A DNA stretch of 64,000 bases from Lachnospiraceae bacterium. Its GTDB lineage: Bacteria > Bacillota > Clostridia > Lachnospirales > Lachnospiraceae. The position numbers and the translations under genes are program-made. The notes beneath the pieces were generated by a model. The model searched no databases and was not told the DNA's origin. It worked only from the letters and a program-made list of their open reading frames with translations. The stretch is taken from NCBI GenBank assembly GCA_017411305.1, contig JAFQQI010000107.1, positions 62,001 through 126,000 on the forward strand, written 5' to 3'. This document shows, piece after piece, positions 26,871 through 34,205 of the stretch. Numbering within the stretch: the first letter of the stretch is position 1; every line of letters begins with the position of its first letter.

Positions 26871-27684
26871 TATTTTAGAACGTTTGAAAAACGGTATTCT
26901 CAGTGAGAACCCTACTTTTGTACTGATGCTGGGTATGTGTCCTACACTGGCAGTTACCACATCAGCCGTTAACGGCCTTGGTATGGGACTTACGACCATG
27001 GTGGTTCTTGCCATGAGTAATATGTTTATTTCCCTTCTTAGGAATGTGATTCCTGACAAGGTGAGAATTCCTGCATTTATTGTAGTAATAGCATCCTTTG
27101 TTACGGTAGTAGAGCTTCTTTTAAAAGCATACATTCCGTTCCTTTATGATGCACTTGGGCTTTATATCCCGCTTATTGTGGTAAACTGTATTATCCTCGG
27201 ACGCGCGGAAGCCTATGCATCAAAAAACGGTATCATTTCATCGTTATTTGATGGTATCGGTATGGGACTTGGATTTACCATGGCACTTACTATTATAGGT
27301 GCAGTGAGAGAACTTATCGGTGCAGGAGAAATCTTTGGTTATGCAGTGATGCCTGAAAGTTATGTGCCTTGCAGTATTTTCGTGTTGGCTCCCGGTGCGT
27401 TTTTTGTACTGGCAGCGTTGACGGCTATTCAGAATAAAATCAAGATAGCAGGTGAAAAGAAAGGCAAGGACATGTCCAAGATTGGTTCCGGTTGTAGTGA
27501 AGATTGTATGAACTGCGGCGAAAAGGGGTGTAGTAAGCGCTTCTATGGTGCTTCCGAAATAAAAGAAGCAATTGAGGAAAAGCTTGATGCTGTAGAAGAG
27601 AAGGCCGAGGAACTTCTGGATAAAGTAGAAGACAAAATCGACGAAATTGAAGATAAAGAAAAGGAGGATGTAAAGAATGATTAA
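26857..27684 (+). CDS. rnfE: Rnf complex subunit E with Cys-rich and charged C-terminal extension
   Basis: A 275-residue subunit. Residues 1-195 are the normal six-helix RnfE/NqrD membrane domain (MLGMCPTLAVTTSAVNGLGMG, VNCIILGRAEAYAS). The start is ATG at 26857 with AGGAGG eight bases before it; GTG at 26851 would be only two bases from the site. Beyond about residue 200 there is an extra cytoplasmic tail: four cysteines C213, C217, C220, C225 in the pattern CX3CX2CX4C, then a Glu/Lys/Asp-rich helix (about 232-275). The tail could bind a metal or Fe-S cluster, or simply be a charged surface; its role is unknown. It overlaps rnfA by 8 bases. Confidence 0.93.
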   Translation: MKQNSILERLKNGILSENPTFVLMLGMCPTLAVTTSAVNGLGMGLTTMVVLAMSNMFISLLRNVIPDKVRIPAFIVVIASFVTVVELLLKAYIPFLYDALGLYIPLIVVNCIILGRAEAYASKNGIISSLFDGIGMGLGFTMALTIIGAVRELIGAGEIFGYAVMPESYVPCSIFVLAPGAFFVLAALTAIQNKIKIAGEKKGKDMSKIGSGCSEDCMNCGEKGCSKRFYGASEIKEAIEEKLDAVEEKAEELLDKVEDKIDEIEDKEKEDVKND

Positions 27685-28255
27685 AGAATTATTGATTATT
27701 TTAATTTCATCCTCGCTGGTAAGTAATGTTGTTTTGAGCCAGTTTCTTGGTCTTTGTCCCTTTCTTGGTGTTTCCAGGAAAACAGAGACCGCGGCAGGGA
27801 TGGGAACCGCAGTTATCTTTGTTATTACGCTGGCATCAGCAGTGGCAGGAGCTATTTATCAGTACATTTTAGTGCCCTTTGATTTAACCTATTTACAGAC
27901 CATCGTATTTATTTTGGTTATTGCAGCATTGGTACAGTTTGTGGAAATGTTCTTAAAGAAATTTATGAAATCCCTATATCAGGCACTTGGAGTGTATCTT
28001 CCTTTGATTACTACCAATTGTGCGGTACTTGGTGTGGCACTTACCAATGTGCAGAAGAATTACGGTATTTTAACCGGTATAGTAAACGGGTTTGCAACGG
28101 CGTTAGGATTTACCATTTCGATTGTAATTCTTGCCGGTATCAGAGAAAAAATGGAATACAATGATATTCCGGAATCCTTTAAGGGAATGCCCATTGTCCT
28201 CATTACGGCAGGATTGATGGCGATTGCCTTCTGCGGATTTTCGGGATTACTGTAG
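27677..28255 (+). CDS. rnfA: Rnf complex subunit A
   Basis: A 192-residue polytopic membrane protein, homologous to NqrE and pairing with RnfE. The segment VVLSQFLGLCPFLGVSRK carries the conserved Cys in a membrane half-helix, and LITTNCAVLGVALTN mirrors it in the second half. Six hydrophobic helices are visible. It lies in the overlapping run rnfG-rnfE-rnfA. Confidence 0.95.
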   Translation: MIKELLIILISSSLVSNVVLSQFLGLCPFLGVSRKTETAAGMGTAVIFVITLASAVAGAIYQYILVPFDLTYLQTIVFILVIAALVQFVEMFLKKFMKSLYQALGVYLPLITTNCAVLGVALTNVQKNYGILTGIVNGFATALGFTISIVILAGIREKMEYNDIPESFKGMPIVLITAGLMAIAFCGFSGLL

Positions 28256-28268
28256 GAGGTGCGGCTAT

Positions 28269-29063
28269 ATGACTGGAATTATTTATGCTGTTGTCGTAGT
28301 AGGCGGCGTAGGGCTTTTCATAGGTCTGTTCCTCGGTATTGCGGCAATTAAGTTTAAAGTTGAAGTAGACGAGAAGGAAGAAGCGGTACTTGCCGCGCTT
28401 CCCGGTAATAATTGTGGCGGATGCGGTTTCCCGGGTTGTAGTGGCCTTGCTGCTGCTATTGCAAAGGGAGAAGCTCCTGTAAATGCATGTCCTGTAGGAG
28501 GTGAACCGGTAGGCAAAGTGATTGCCGGAATCATGGGGGTAGAGGCAGGAGAATCCAAGAGAATGGTTGCCTATGTACAATGTCAGGGTGACTGTGATAA
28601 GACTACCCAGGACTATGAGTATTTCGGAATCGAAGATTGCCGTATGCTTTCCTTTGTACCGAACGGTGGTGCTAAAACCTGTAATTATGGTTGCCTTGGA
28701 TACGGAAGCTGTGTCAAAGAATGTCCCTTTGATGCCATTCATATTGTAAACGGTGTGGCAGTGGTAGATAAGGAAGCATGTAAAGCATGCGGAAAGTGTG
28801 TGGCAGTATGTCCGAAACACTTGATTGAACTGATTCCTTATGATGCACCTTATGTAGTTGCTTGTGCCTCAGAGGATAAAGGACCGGTGGCCATGAAGGG
28901 ATGTGAAGTAAGCTGTATCGGATGTCAGCTTTGTAAAAAGAACTGTCCTAATGATGCAGTGATTGTTGAAAACTTCAATGCAACTATCGATTATGATAAG
29001 TGTGAGGGCTGTGGCGTTTGTGTAGAAAAGTGTCCCAGAAAATCAATTGTGGAGCACAAGTAA
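28269..29063 (+). CDS. rnfB: Rnf complex subunit B (ferredoxin-type, polyferredoxin)
   Basis: A 264-residue electron-entry subunit. It has an N-terminal membrane helix (about 3-25), a first cluster domain with C49, C52, C57 and C74 (NNCGGCGFPGCSG), and four further cysteine groups: C138/142/148/152, C171/174/177/181, C216/219/222/226 and C245/248/251/255. The last three are classic CX2CX2CX3C motifs. It accepts electrons from reduced ferredoxin. The start is ATG 28269 with AGGAGG nine bases upstream; the longer frame from 28224 lies inside rnfA. Confidence 0.95.
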   Translation: MTGIIYAVVVVGGVGLFIGLFLGIAAIKFKVEVDEKEEAVLAALPGNNCGGCGFPGCSGLAAAIAKGEAPVNACPVGGEPVGKVIAGIMGVEAGESKRMVAYVQCQGDCDKTTQDYEYFGIEDCRMLSFVPNGGAKTCNYGCLGYGSCVKECPFDAIHIVNGVAVVDKEACKACGKCVAVCPKHLIELIPYDAPYVVACASEDKGPVAMKGCEVSCIGCQLCKKNCPNDAVIVENFNATIDYDKCEGCGVCVEKCPRKSIVEHK

Positions 29064-29083
29064 ATGAATCAAAGGATAAAATT

Positions 29084-30115
29084 ATGAAACAACAGGTGCG
29101 TTTGGGAAAAACAGAAATAGTAGTAAATAAAAACGGCTTTGGGGCATTGCCTATTCAGAGAATCAGTGATGAGGAAGCGGTATATTTACTTCGCAAAGCT
29201 TACAATGGAGGAATCCGTTTCTTTGATACGGCAAGGGCCTATAGTGACAGTGAACACAAGGTGGGGCTTGCATTTGAAGGAATCAGAGAAAGCTTATATA
29301 TTGCCACAAAGTCAGGAGCATCCACCGGGGAGCAGATGGAAAAGGACTTAGCAAAGAGCCTTGAAAATTTAAAAACCGACTATATCGATATTTATCAGTT
29401 CCACAATCCGTCTTTTTGCCCGAAGCCGGGAGATGACAGCGGGCTTTATGATGCGGCACTTGCAGCAAAAAAAGCAGGAAAAATCAGACATATCGGTATT
29501 ACTAATCATCGGTTAAATGTGGCAGAGGAAGCCGTTACAAGCGGATTGTATGAAACATTACAATTTCCATTTTGCTATTTAGCAACGGAAAAAGAAGAAA
29601 AGCTGGTTGCAGATTGTAAAGCGGCGGATATGGGATTTATTGCTATGAAAGCATTATCCGGCGGTCTGATTACCAATTCCGCGGCGGCTTATGCCCATGC
29701 GTCGCAGTATGATAATGTGCTTCCTATCTGGGGAGTGCAGAGAGAATGTGAATTGGATGAATTTTTATCCTATATAGAGAATCCGCCGGTGATGACAGCA
29801 GAAATTGAAACACTGATTGCAAAAGATAAGGCAGAGCTTGCAGGAGAGTTTTGCAGAGGCTGTGGCTATTGTATGCCGTGCCCTGTTGGAATTGAGATTA
29901 ATAATGCTGCCAGAATGTCGTTGCTTCTTCGCCGTTCACCTTCAGCTCTACAGCTGACGGAGGAAGTGCAAAAGAAGATGATGTTGATTGAAAACTGTCT
30001 TAACTGCGGACAATGTAAGAGCAAATGTCCTTATGGACTTGATACACCATCCCTGCTTAAGAAAAATTTGGAAGATTATAAAAATGTGCTTGCCGGAAAG
30101 GCATCCGTTTCTTAA
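29084..30115 (+). CDS. Aldo/keto reductase with C-terminal [4Fe-4S] ferredoxin domain
   Basis: A 343-residue protein. The N-terminal 250 residues form an aldo/keto reductase barrel: FFDTARAYSDSEHKVG holds the catalytic Asp and Tyr, ATKSG the Lys and YQFHNP the His. The last 75 residues carry two cysteine motifs, CRGCGYCMPCPVG and CLNCGQCKSKCPYG, as in ferredoxin-type aldo/keto reductases. Start at 29084 follows an AAAGGA site; the longer frame from 29018 lies inside rnfB. It begins 20 bases after rnfB and is probably in the same transcript. The substrate is not known. A direct electron link to Rnf or ferredoxin is an inference from position and clusters. Confidence 0.87.
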   Translation: MKQQVRLGKTEIVVNKNGFGALPIQRISDEEAVYLLRKAYNGGIRFFDTARAYSDSEHKVGLAFEGIRESLYIATKSGASTGEQMEKDLAKSLENLKTDYIDIYQFHNPSFCPKPGDDSGLYDAALAAKKAGKIRHIGITNHRLNVAEEAVTSGLYETLQFPFCYLATEKEEKLVADCKAADMGFIAMKALSGGLITNSAAAYAHASQYDNVLPIWGVQRECELDEFLSYIENPPVMTAEIETLIAKDKAELAGEFCRGCGYCMPCPVGIEINNAARMSLLLRRSPSALQLTEEVQKKMMLIENCLNCGQCKSKCPYGLDTPSLLKKNLEDYKNVLAGKASVS

Positions 30116-31137
30116 TGATAGGTTTTTAGAATATCACCGGTAGTAGTTACGAAAATGGCTTCTGTATCGGGGAGACTTTCAATTAGTGAGAGCCCGTCTT
30201 CATAGCCTAAGATAAAACAGAGCGTAGAAAGGGCATCCCCGTCAACCGAAGAATTACTGATAATTGTAACCTGTGATAAATCGCTGTTTACAGGATAACC
30301 GTCTTTGGTAGAGAGGATATGATGATACAGGGTGTCGTTTGCATAAAAGTAGCGTTCATAATTACCGGAGGAAACAACGGATTTATCCGAAACAGAAAGG
30401 GTAAGAAGAGTGGTTCCTGTTTCTTCAAAGGGCTTCTGCACACCGATGGTATAGTCGGAGCCGTCAGGTTTGCTGCCGATAGTAAGAATATTTCCGCCTA
30501 AATTGATAACAGCACTTGTAACTCCTTCAGATACCAGATATTTTTTCATCTGATCGGCAATATATCCTTTGGCAATGAAACCAAGATCAATACAGGCATC
30601 TGAATCGGTTAATGTAACCTGATTGCCGTCAATGATAACGGAATGATAATCTACATGTGACAGTGCTTCTTCAATATCGGTATCGGAGGGCACTGTTTTC
30701 ATTTCGCCGGTAAAGTTCCAGAGTGTAGAGAGTGTACCGATGGTGGGATCAACCAAGCCGTCTGATAATTCGGCGTAGGAAAGTGCAGTAGATAAAAGAG
30801 TGATAGTATCATCGGCTACGGTAACAGGAGCACCGTTACTGTGATTGATGTTCCAAATATCACTGCCTTCTACAGTCCTGCTGAAAAGTTGTTCATAAGA
30901 AGCGGCCATATCCATACATTTTTTCGTAAGTGCAGAGGCGTTAAGGGAAGTGTCGCTGCTATCCGGTTCGTAAACAGTTACGGAAATAACTGTATTAAAA
31001 TAAAAACCGGTAGCGGTTTCTTTTTGCACGGGTTTATGACAGCCTATAACAGAAGAAATGCATAATAGGCAGAATAGCAATAAATATGATTTAAAAATAG
31101 TTTTCTTAATAGGATGGTAAAAAGTAACAGGTTTCAT
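30112..31137 (-). CDS. apbE: FAD:protein FMN transferase (lipoprotein)
   Basis: A 341-residue lipoprotein with a signal ending at CISSVIGC. It transfers FMN from FAD to threonine in SGAT-type motifs of target proteins on the outside of the membrane. Family features include FYFNTVISVTVY near residue 50, DACIDLGFIAKGYIADQMKKYL and GGNILTIGSKPDG in the middle, and VSSGNYERYF with DGYPVNSDLSQVTI toward the end. The chosen start is the ATG at 31137 with AGGA nine bases upstream. It converges on the aldo/keto reductase gene with a 4-base overlap and no terminator between. RnfG (Thr178) and RnfD (Thr151) are the obvious substrates. Confidence 0.94.
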   Translation of the reverse strand: MKPVTFYHPIKKTIFKSYLLLFCLLCISSVIGCHKPVQKETATGFYFNTVISVTVYEPDSSDTSLNASALTKKCMDMAASYEQLFSRTVEGSDIWNINHSNGAPVTVADDTITLLSTALSYAELSDGLVDPTIGTLSTLWNFTGEMKTVPSDTDIEEALSHVDYHSVIIDGNQVTLTDSDACIDLGFIAKGYIADQMKKYLVSEGVTSAVINLGGNILTIGSKPDGSDYTIGVQKPFEETGTTLLTLSVSDKSVVSSGNYERYFYANDTLYHHILSTKDGYPVNSDLSQVTIISNSSVDGDALSTLCFILGYEDGLSLIESLPDTEAIFVTTTGDILKTYH

Positions 31138-31163
31138 TTTTTTATCCTTATTTATGAATTGGG

Positions 31164-31210
31164 TTGTAAACCCGGTCACAATTATAGTATACTTTTATTG
31201 CTTATGGCAA
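31164..31210. promoter_or_regulatory. Overlapping divergent promoters of apbE and the GH25-like gene
   Basis: For the plus strand: TTGTAA (31164-31169), 18 bases, TATACT (31188-31193). For the minus strand: TTGCCA (complement of 31205-31210), 18 bases, TATAAT (complement of 31181-31186). The two sets interleave, so transcription of the two genes would compete. Confidence 0.45.
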
Positions 31211-31283
31211 TAGGCGTATGCCGATACCATTCATAGGCATTTCGGTTCTTACGCCTGTAATGACGAAAAGAAGAGAGGTAGTT

Positions 31284-32408
31284 ATGTTTTTACCGGATGA
31301 ACAGGACGAGCGCGGATTTAGTGCACCGGTGATTTATACTATTGTCACGGTATCTGCTCTGGTTCTTATTATATTAATTTTTGTATTTTTGGGCAATGAT
31401 CAAAAATCACCTGCTCAAAAAAGTGCTTTGCTGAAAGCGTCGCCTACCCCTTCGGCAACTCCTGAGATGGAATTTGCAGAAGGTCAGGAAGATATAGAAA
31501 CCTTGTATAAAGAGAATAAGCTGCGCTCCGAAGATCTTGATTTTTGGGACATGTATCAACAGGAAGCTCCTGTTGTTGAAGTACAACCGACACCGAGTCC
31601 GACACCCACAGAGCCACCTGAACTGACGGATGAGCAGAAGGCACAGGACGGAAAACATATCATGGTATCCTATAAGGATGGCACACAGGAATGGCTGGAA
31701 ATCAGCGAGGATATTCCGCTTCATGAATATGATTTTACCAAGATGAAAGCTCAAAATAATCAGATGGCATATTATGAAGGGAATAAACAGATTTCCCGAT
31801 TGGGTATTATTCTTTCTGAAGAAAGCGGTAAGGTAGACTTTGAAGATATCAAAAGCAGCGGTGTAGATTTTGTAATGTTGAAGGTTGGTGCAAGAGGCTA
31901 TGAAACCGGAGTGATTACACCGGATGCGGCTTTTACGGATTATGCGGAAAAAGCAACACAGGCAGGTCTTAAGGTGGGAGTGGTGTTTTATTCCCAGGCA
32001 GTAACCATTGAAGAAGCAACGGAAGAAGCAGAATTTGTAAGTGGTTATATCAGACCATATGAGATTACCTACCCTGTTGCCTTTTGTATGGAAACGATTA
32101 CTTATGATGTGTCCCGCACGGATATCCTGGACGAGGAAAAGAAAACTCAGATTACCGAGGCTTTTCTGGCCGCAATCAAAAAGGAAGGATACACACCGGT
32201 TATATACGGAAGCAGAGATTATTTATTAACAGAGATTATTCCGGAAGGATTACTGGTTGATTATGAGGTCTGGCTGACGGACTTCGAACCGGTTCCGGAT
32301 TATCCGTATCAATTTAAAATGTGGGAATATGCAAATGGAGAGAGTGTATACGGAGCAGAAGAACCGGTAAGCTATACCATCAGTTTTGTGGATTATACGA
32401 AACGCTGA
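31284..32408 (+). CDS. Membrane-anchored GH25-lysozyme-like protein with altered active site
   Basis: A 374-residue protein: a short cytoplasmic N-terminus, one membrane helix (about 17-37), a Pro/Thr/Ser-rich linker with PTPSPTPTEPPE (about 52-115), and an extracellular domain from about 165 to the end. That domain follows the GH25 muramidase pattern: GIILSEESGKVDFEDIKSSG (174-193), DFVMLKVGARGYETG, a central FYSQAV strand and VAFCMETI (265-272). The usual first catalytic Asp (GIDVS) is Ile here and the Asp of the D-x-E pair is Cys268; only Glu270 remains. It may bind rather than cut peptidoglycan. Start ATG 31284 follows an AGAGAGG site. A hairpin (aggcgta / tacgcct, 31212-31256) is in its leader. 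Confidence 0.78.
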   Translation: MFLPDEQDERGFSAPVIYTIVTVSALVLIILIFVFLGNDQKSPAQKSALLKASPTPSATPEMEFAEGQEDIETLYKENKLRSEDLDFWDMYQQEAPVVEVQPTPSPTPTEPPELTDEQKAQDGKHIMVSYKDGTQEWLEISEDIPLHEYDFTKMKAQNNQMAYYEGNKQISRLGIILSEESGKVDFEDIKSSGVDFVMLKVGARGYETGVITPDAAFTDYAEKATQAGLKVGVVFYSQAVTIEEATEEAEFVSGYIRPYEITYPVAFCMETITYDVSRTDILDEEKKTQITEAFLAAIKKEGYTPVIYGSRDYLLTEIIPEGLLVDYEVWLTDFEPVPDYPYQFKMWEYANGESVYGAEEPVSYTISFVDYTKR

Positions 32409-32416
32409 CAAATAGA

Positions 32417-32457
32417 AACCCCTTATGTCACAATATATGCGGCATAAGGGGTTATTT
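32417..32457. terminator. Bidirectional terminator between the GH25-like and AP2 genes
   Basis: Eleven-base arms aaccccttatg / cataaggggtt with a 15-base loop, followed by T-rich sequence. The genes converge here. Confidence 0.75.
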
Positions 32458-32469
32458 GCAATCTGTCCT

Positions 32470-33279
32470 TCAGGCTAAATCTTCCGATATAGAAAAATGT
32501 AGAATCTTAGGTGATATGGAAAGCTCCGAATAAATTGTCGCATAGGCTCTGGGAGAAAGTCCTTCCAAATAATTTGGCGTAAAATTTTTTGTGATACCGG
32601 CTTTTTTTAGGATGTCAATAGCTTTATTGTAGGCAATGGCAGCTTCCGTATCCGTATGATACTTACCGATAGTGTAGTTTCCTCTGATATGTATTTTGGC
32701 AACATAAAAAGTGCCTTTTTTGGTTTGCTTACGGCTGACGCCGTGATAGGTATTAAATATTTCTATATTTTCATATCTGAAATCTAAGTTATCACCGTTT
32801 ACAAAACGAAAATCTCTGCCTTCCACTGCATAGTTTTTGATGCCGTAGCGGCTGACAATATTGACCTGCATGCCGTAATCTGCCACAAAAAAGTGACGTC
32901 CGCGTTGCATGATTTTCCGTGATGAGTAATAAAATAAATCATCTAAATCAAATTTAAGAATTTGTGTTGGCGAAAGCAGATATTCAAAATACTTTTTGTA
33001 TAAATAAATGGGTGTTGCAAAATAAATACCGTTATCCCGGTAGTTAATCAAAGATACCCATTTTTCAAAAGGGAGAATCCGTAAGGAACTGTAGTCATGT
33101 ATCGATAGTGATGTGTTATTTAACAGTTCGGTAGCTTCCAGATAGGCGCCGCATGCTTTGGAAGGAATATCGTAGCTGCCGAGACTAATGTGTTTATTTT
33201 TATGGGTAATGGAGGAACGATAATATTCAGTTCCGTCTTTTTTTGTTGCCGGACAGACACCGGGCAGCTTTTTTTCCAT
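32470..33279 (-). CDS. AP2-domain protein with HNH-like core
   Basis: A 269-residue protein. The C-terminal part (about 178-245: YHGVSRKQTKKGTFYVAKIH, YTIGKYHTDTEAAIAYNKA) reads as an AP2 DNA-binding domain. The N-terminal 55 residues (YRSSITHKNKHISLGSYDIPSKACGAYLEA) look like a second, weaker AP2-like repeat. In between, RFVNGDNLDFRYENIEI resembles the second half of an HNH/homing endonuclease motif, but the usual His-His pair is replaced by Arg-Phe, so cleavage is unlikely. Such proteins are thought to derive from homing endonucleases. It is probably a DNA-binding protein of unknown role. It is divergent from the SleB-type gene. Confidence 0.7.
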   Translation of the reverse strand: MEKKLPGVCPATKKDGTEYYRSSITHKNKHISLGSYDIPSKACGAYLEATELLNNTSLSIHDYSSLRILPFEKWVSLINYRDNGIYFATPIYLYKKYFEYLLSPTQILKFDLDDLFYYSSRKIMQRGRHFFVADYGMQVNIVSRYGIKNYAVEGRDFRFVNGDNLDFRYENIEIFNTYHGVSRKQTKKGTFYVAKIHIRGNYTIGKYHTDTEAAIAYNKAIDILKKAGITKNFTPNYLEGLSPRAYATIYSELSISPKILHFSISEDLA

Positions 33280-33403
33280 GGACTGCCTCCTTTCGAAAAA
33301 TATGTATTCATTCTAACATAAATCATACATTTTTGAAATAATTTCCCCATAAATACAATTTTTAGAAATATTTTTGGGACTATCTGTATAAAATATTAAA
33401 GAA

Positions 33404-33423
33404 CTGTTACACAAATGTAACAG
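33404..33423. promoter_or_regulatory. Inverted repeat upstream of the SleB-type gene
   Basis: A perfect seven-base inverted repeat, ctgttac / gtaacag with a six-base spacer, lies in the 160-base divergent region between the AP2 gene and the hydrolase. It resembles an operator; no clear promoter was found. Confidence 0.3.
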
Positions 33424-33461
33424 AAATCTTTTGTAAACGGATGAGAGGGAAAAAACATTTT

Positions 33462-34085
33462 ATGTATAAAAAATTTGTGTTCCGGTTGTTTTTAAGTAAT
33501 TTATTACTGGGAATGGTATGGTTTTGTGTGAAGGGAATCGAAATGAATACGGTAGCAGCGACACCGGCATTTCAAATGAGCCTTATGCAATCAGAAGGAA
33601 ACGGACCGGAGGCTTTTCGCTTTTTCGGCTTTTTAAGACAAGCATCTTCCGGTCAAAGAGTGGTTGATTATGAAGTACTGAAGAAAGAAAATAAATATGT
33701 ACTTAGTAAACAGGACTATCAGGCATTGCTTCGGATTGTACAGGCTGAGGCAGGGAATGAAGACGAAAGGGGAAAAATGCTGGTAGCAGGAGTGGTATTA
33801 AACCGTGTAGAGAATGAGAATTTTCCGGATACAGTAGAAGAAGTGGTGTTTCAAAATGAGAACGGAACTTATCAGTTTTCTCCTGTGGCAAACGGAAGTT
33901 ATTATTCGGTGGCCGTCAGTGAAGAAACGAAAACAGCAGTTGATAAGGTGCTGAATGGAGAGAATATTACGGATGGTGCTCTGTATTTTGCTGCAAGAAA
34001 ATATGCAGATACCGATAAAATGAAATGGTTTGATTGTTCTCTTGAGAGGTTATTTACCTACGGGGGCCATGAGTTTTTTAAATGA
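33462..34085 (+). CDS. Cell wall hydrolase, SleB/hydrolase_2 family
   Basis: A 207-residue exported protein with an N-terminal signal/anchor (about 5-25) and a C-terminal catalytic domain of the SleB cortex-lytic family (about 85-207). The catalytic Glu lies in LLRIVQAEAGNEDERGKMLVAGVVLNRV, and GTYQFSPVANGSYYS is the second signature. Such enzymes cleave peptidoglycan, classically spore cortex. The start is uncertain: ATG at 33462 has GAGAGGG 12 bases before it, while ATG at 33441 in the same frame has only a weak site. It stands alone before the thrC promoter. Confidence 0.85.
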   Translation: MYKKFVFRLFLSNLLLGMVWFCVKGIEMNTVAATPAFQMSLMQSEGNGPEAFRFFGFLRQASSGQRVVDYEVLKKENKYVLSKQDYQALLRIVQAEAGNEDERGKMLVAGVVLNRVENENFPDTVEEVVFQNENGTYQFSPVANGSYYSVAVSEETKTAVDKVLNGENITDGALYFAARKYADTDKMKWFDCSLERLFTYGGHEFFK

Positions 34086-34129
34086 AGTAAGCGCTTTGCC
34101 GGAATGAAATTTTTATATATTCGGGAATA

Positions 34130-34158
34130 TTGTAAAGTAAATTTAATTGTGATACAAT
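34130..34158 (+). promoter_or_regulatory. Promoter of thrC
   Basis: TTGTAA (34130-34135), 17 bases, TACAAT (34153-34158), about 48 bases before the start codon. Confidence 0.7.
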
Positions 34159-34205
34159 AAAGAACAATTGAAAAACGAAGACAGATAAAGAAAAGAGGAA
34201 CGGAA

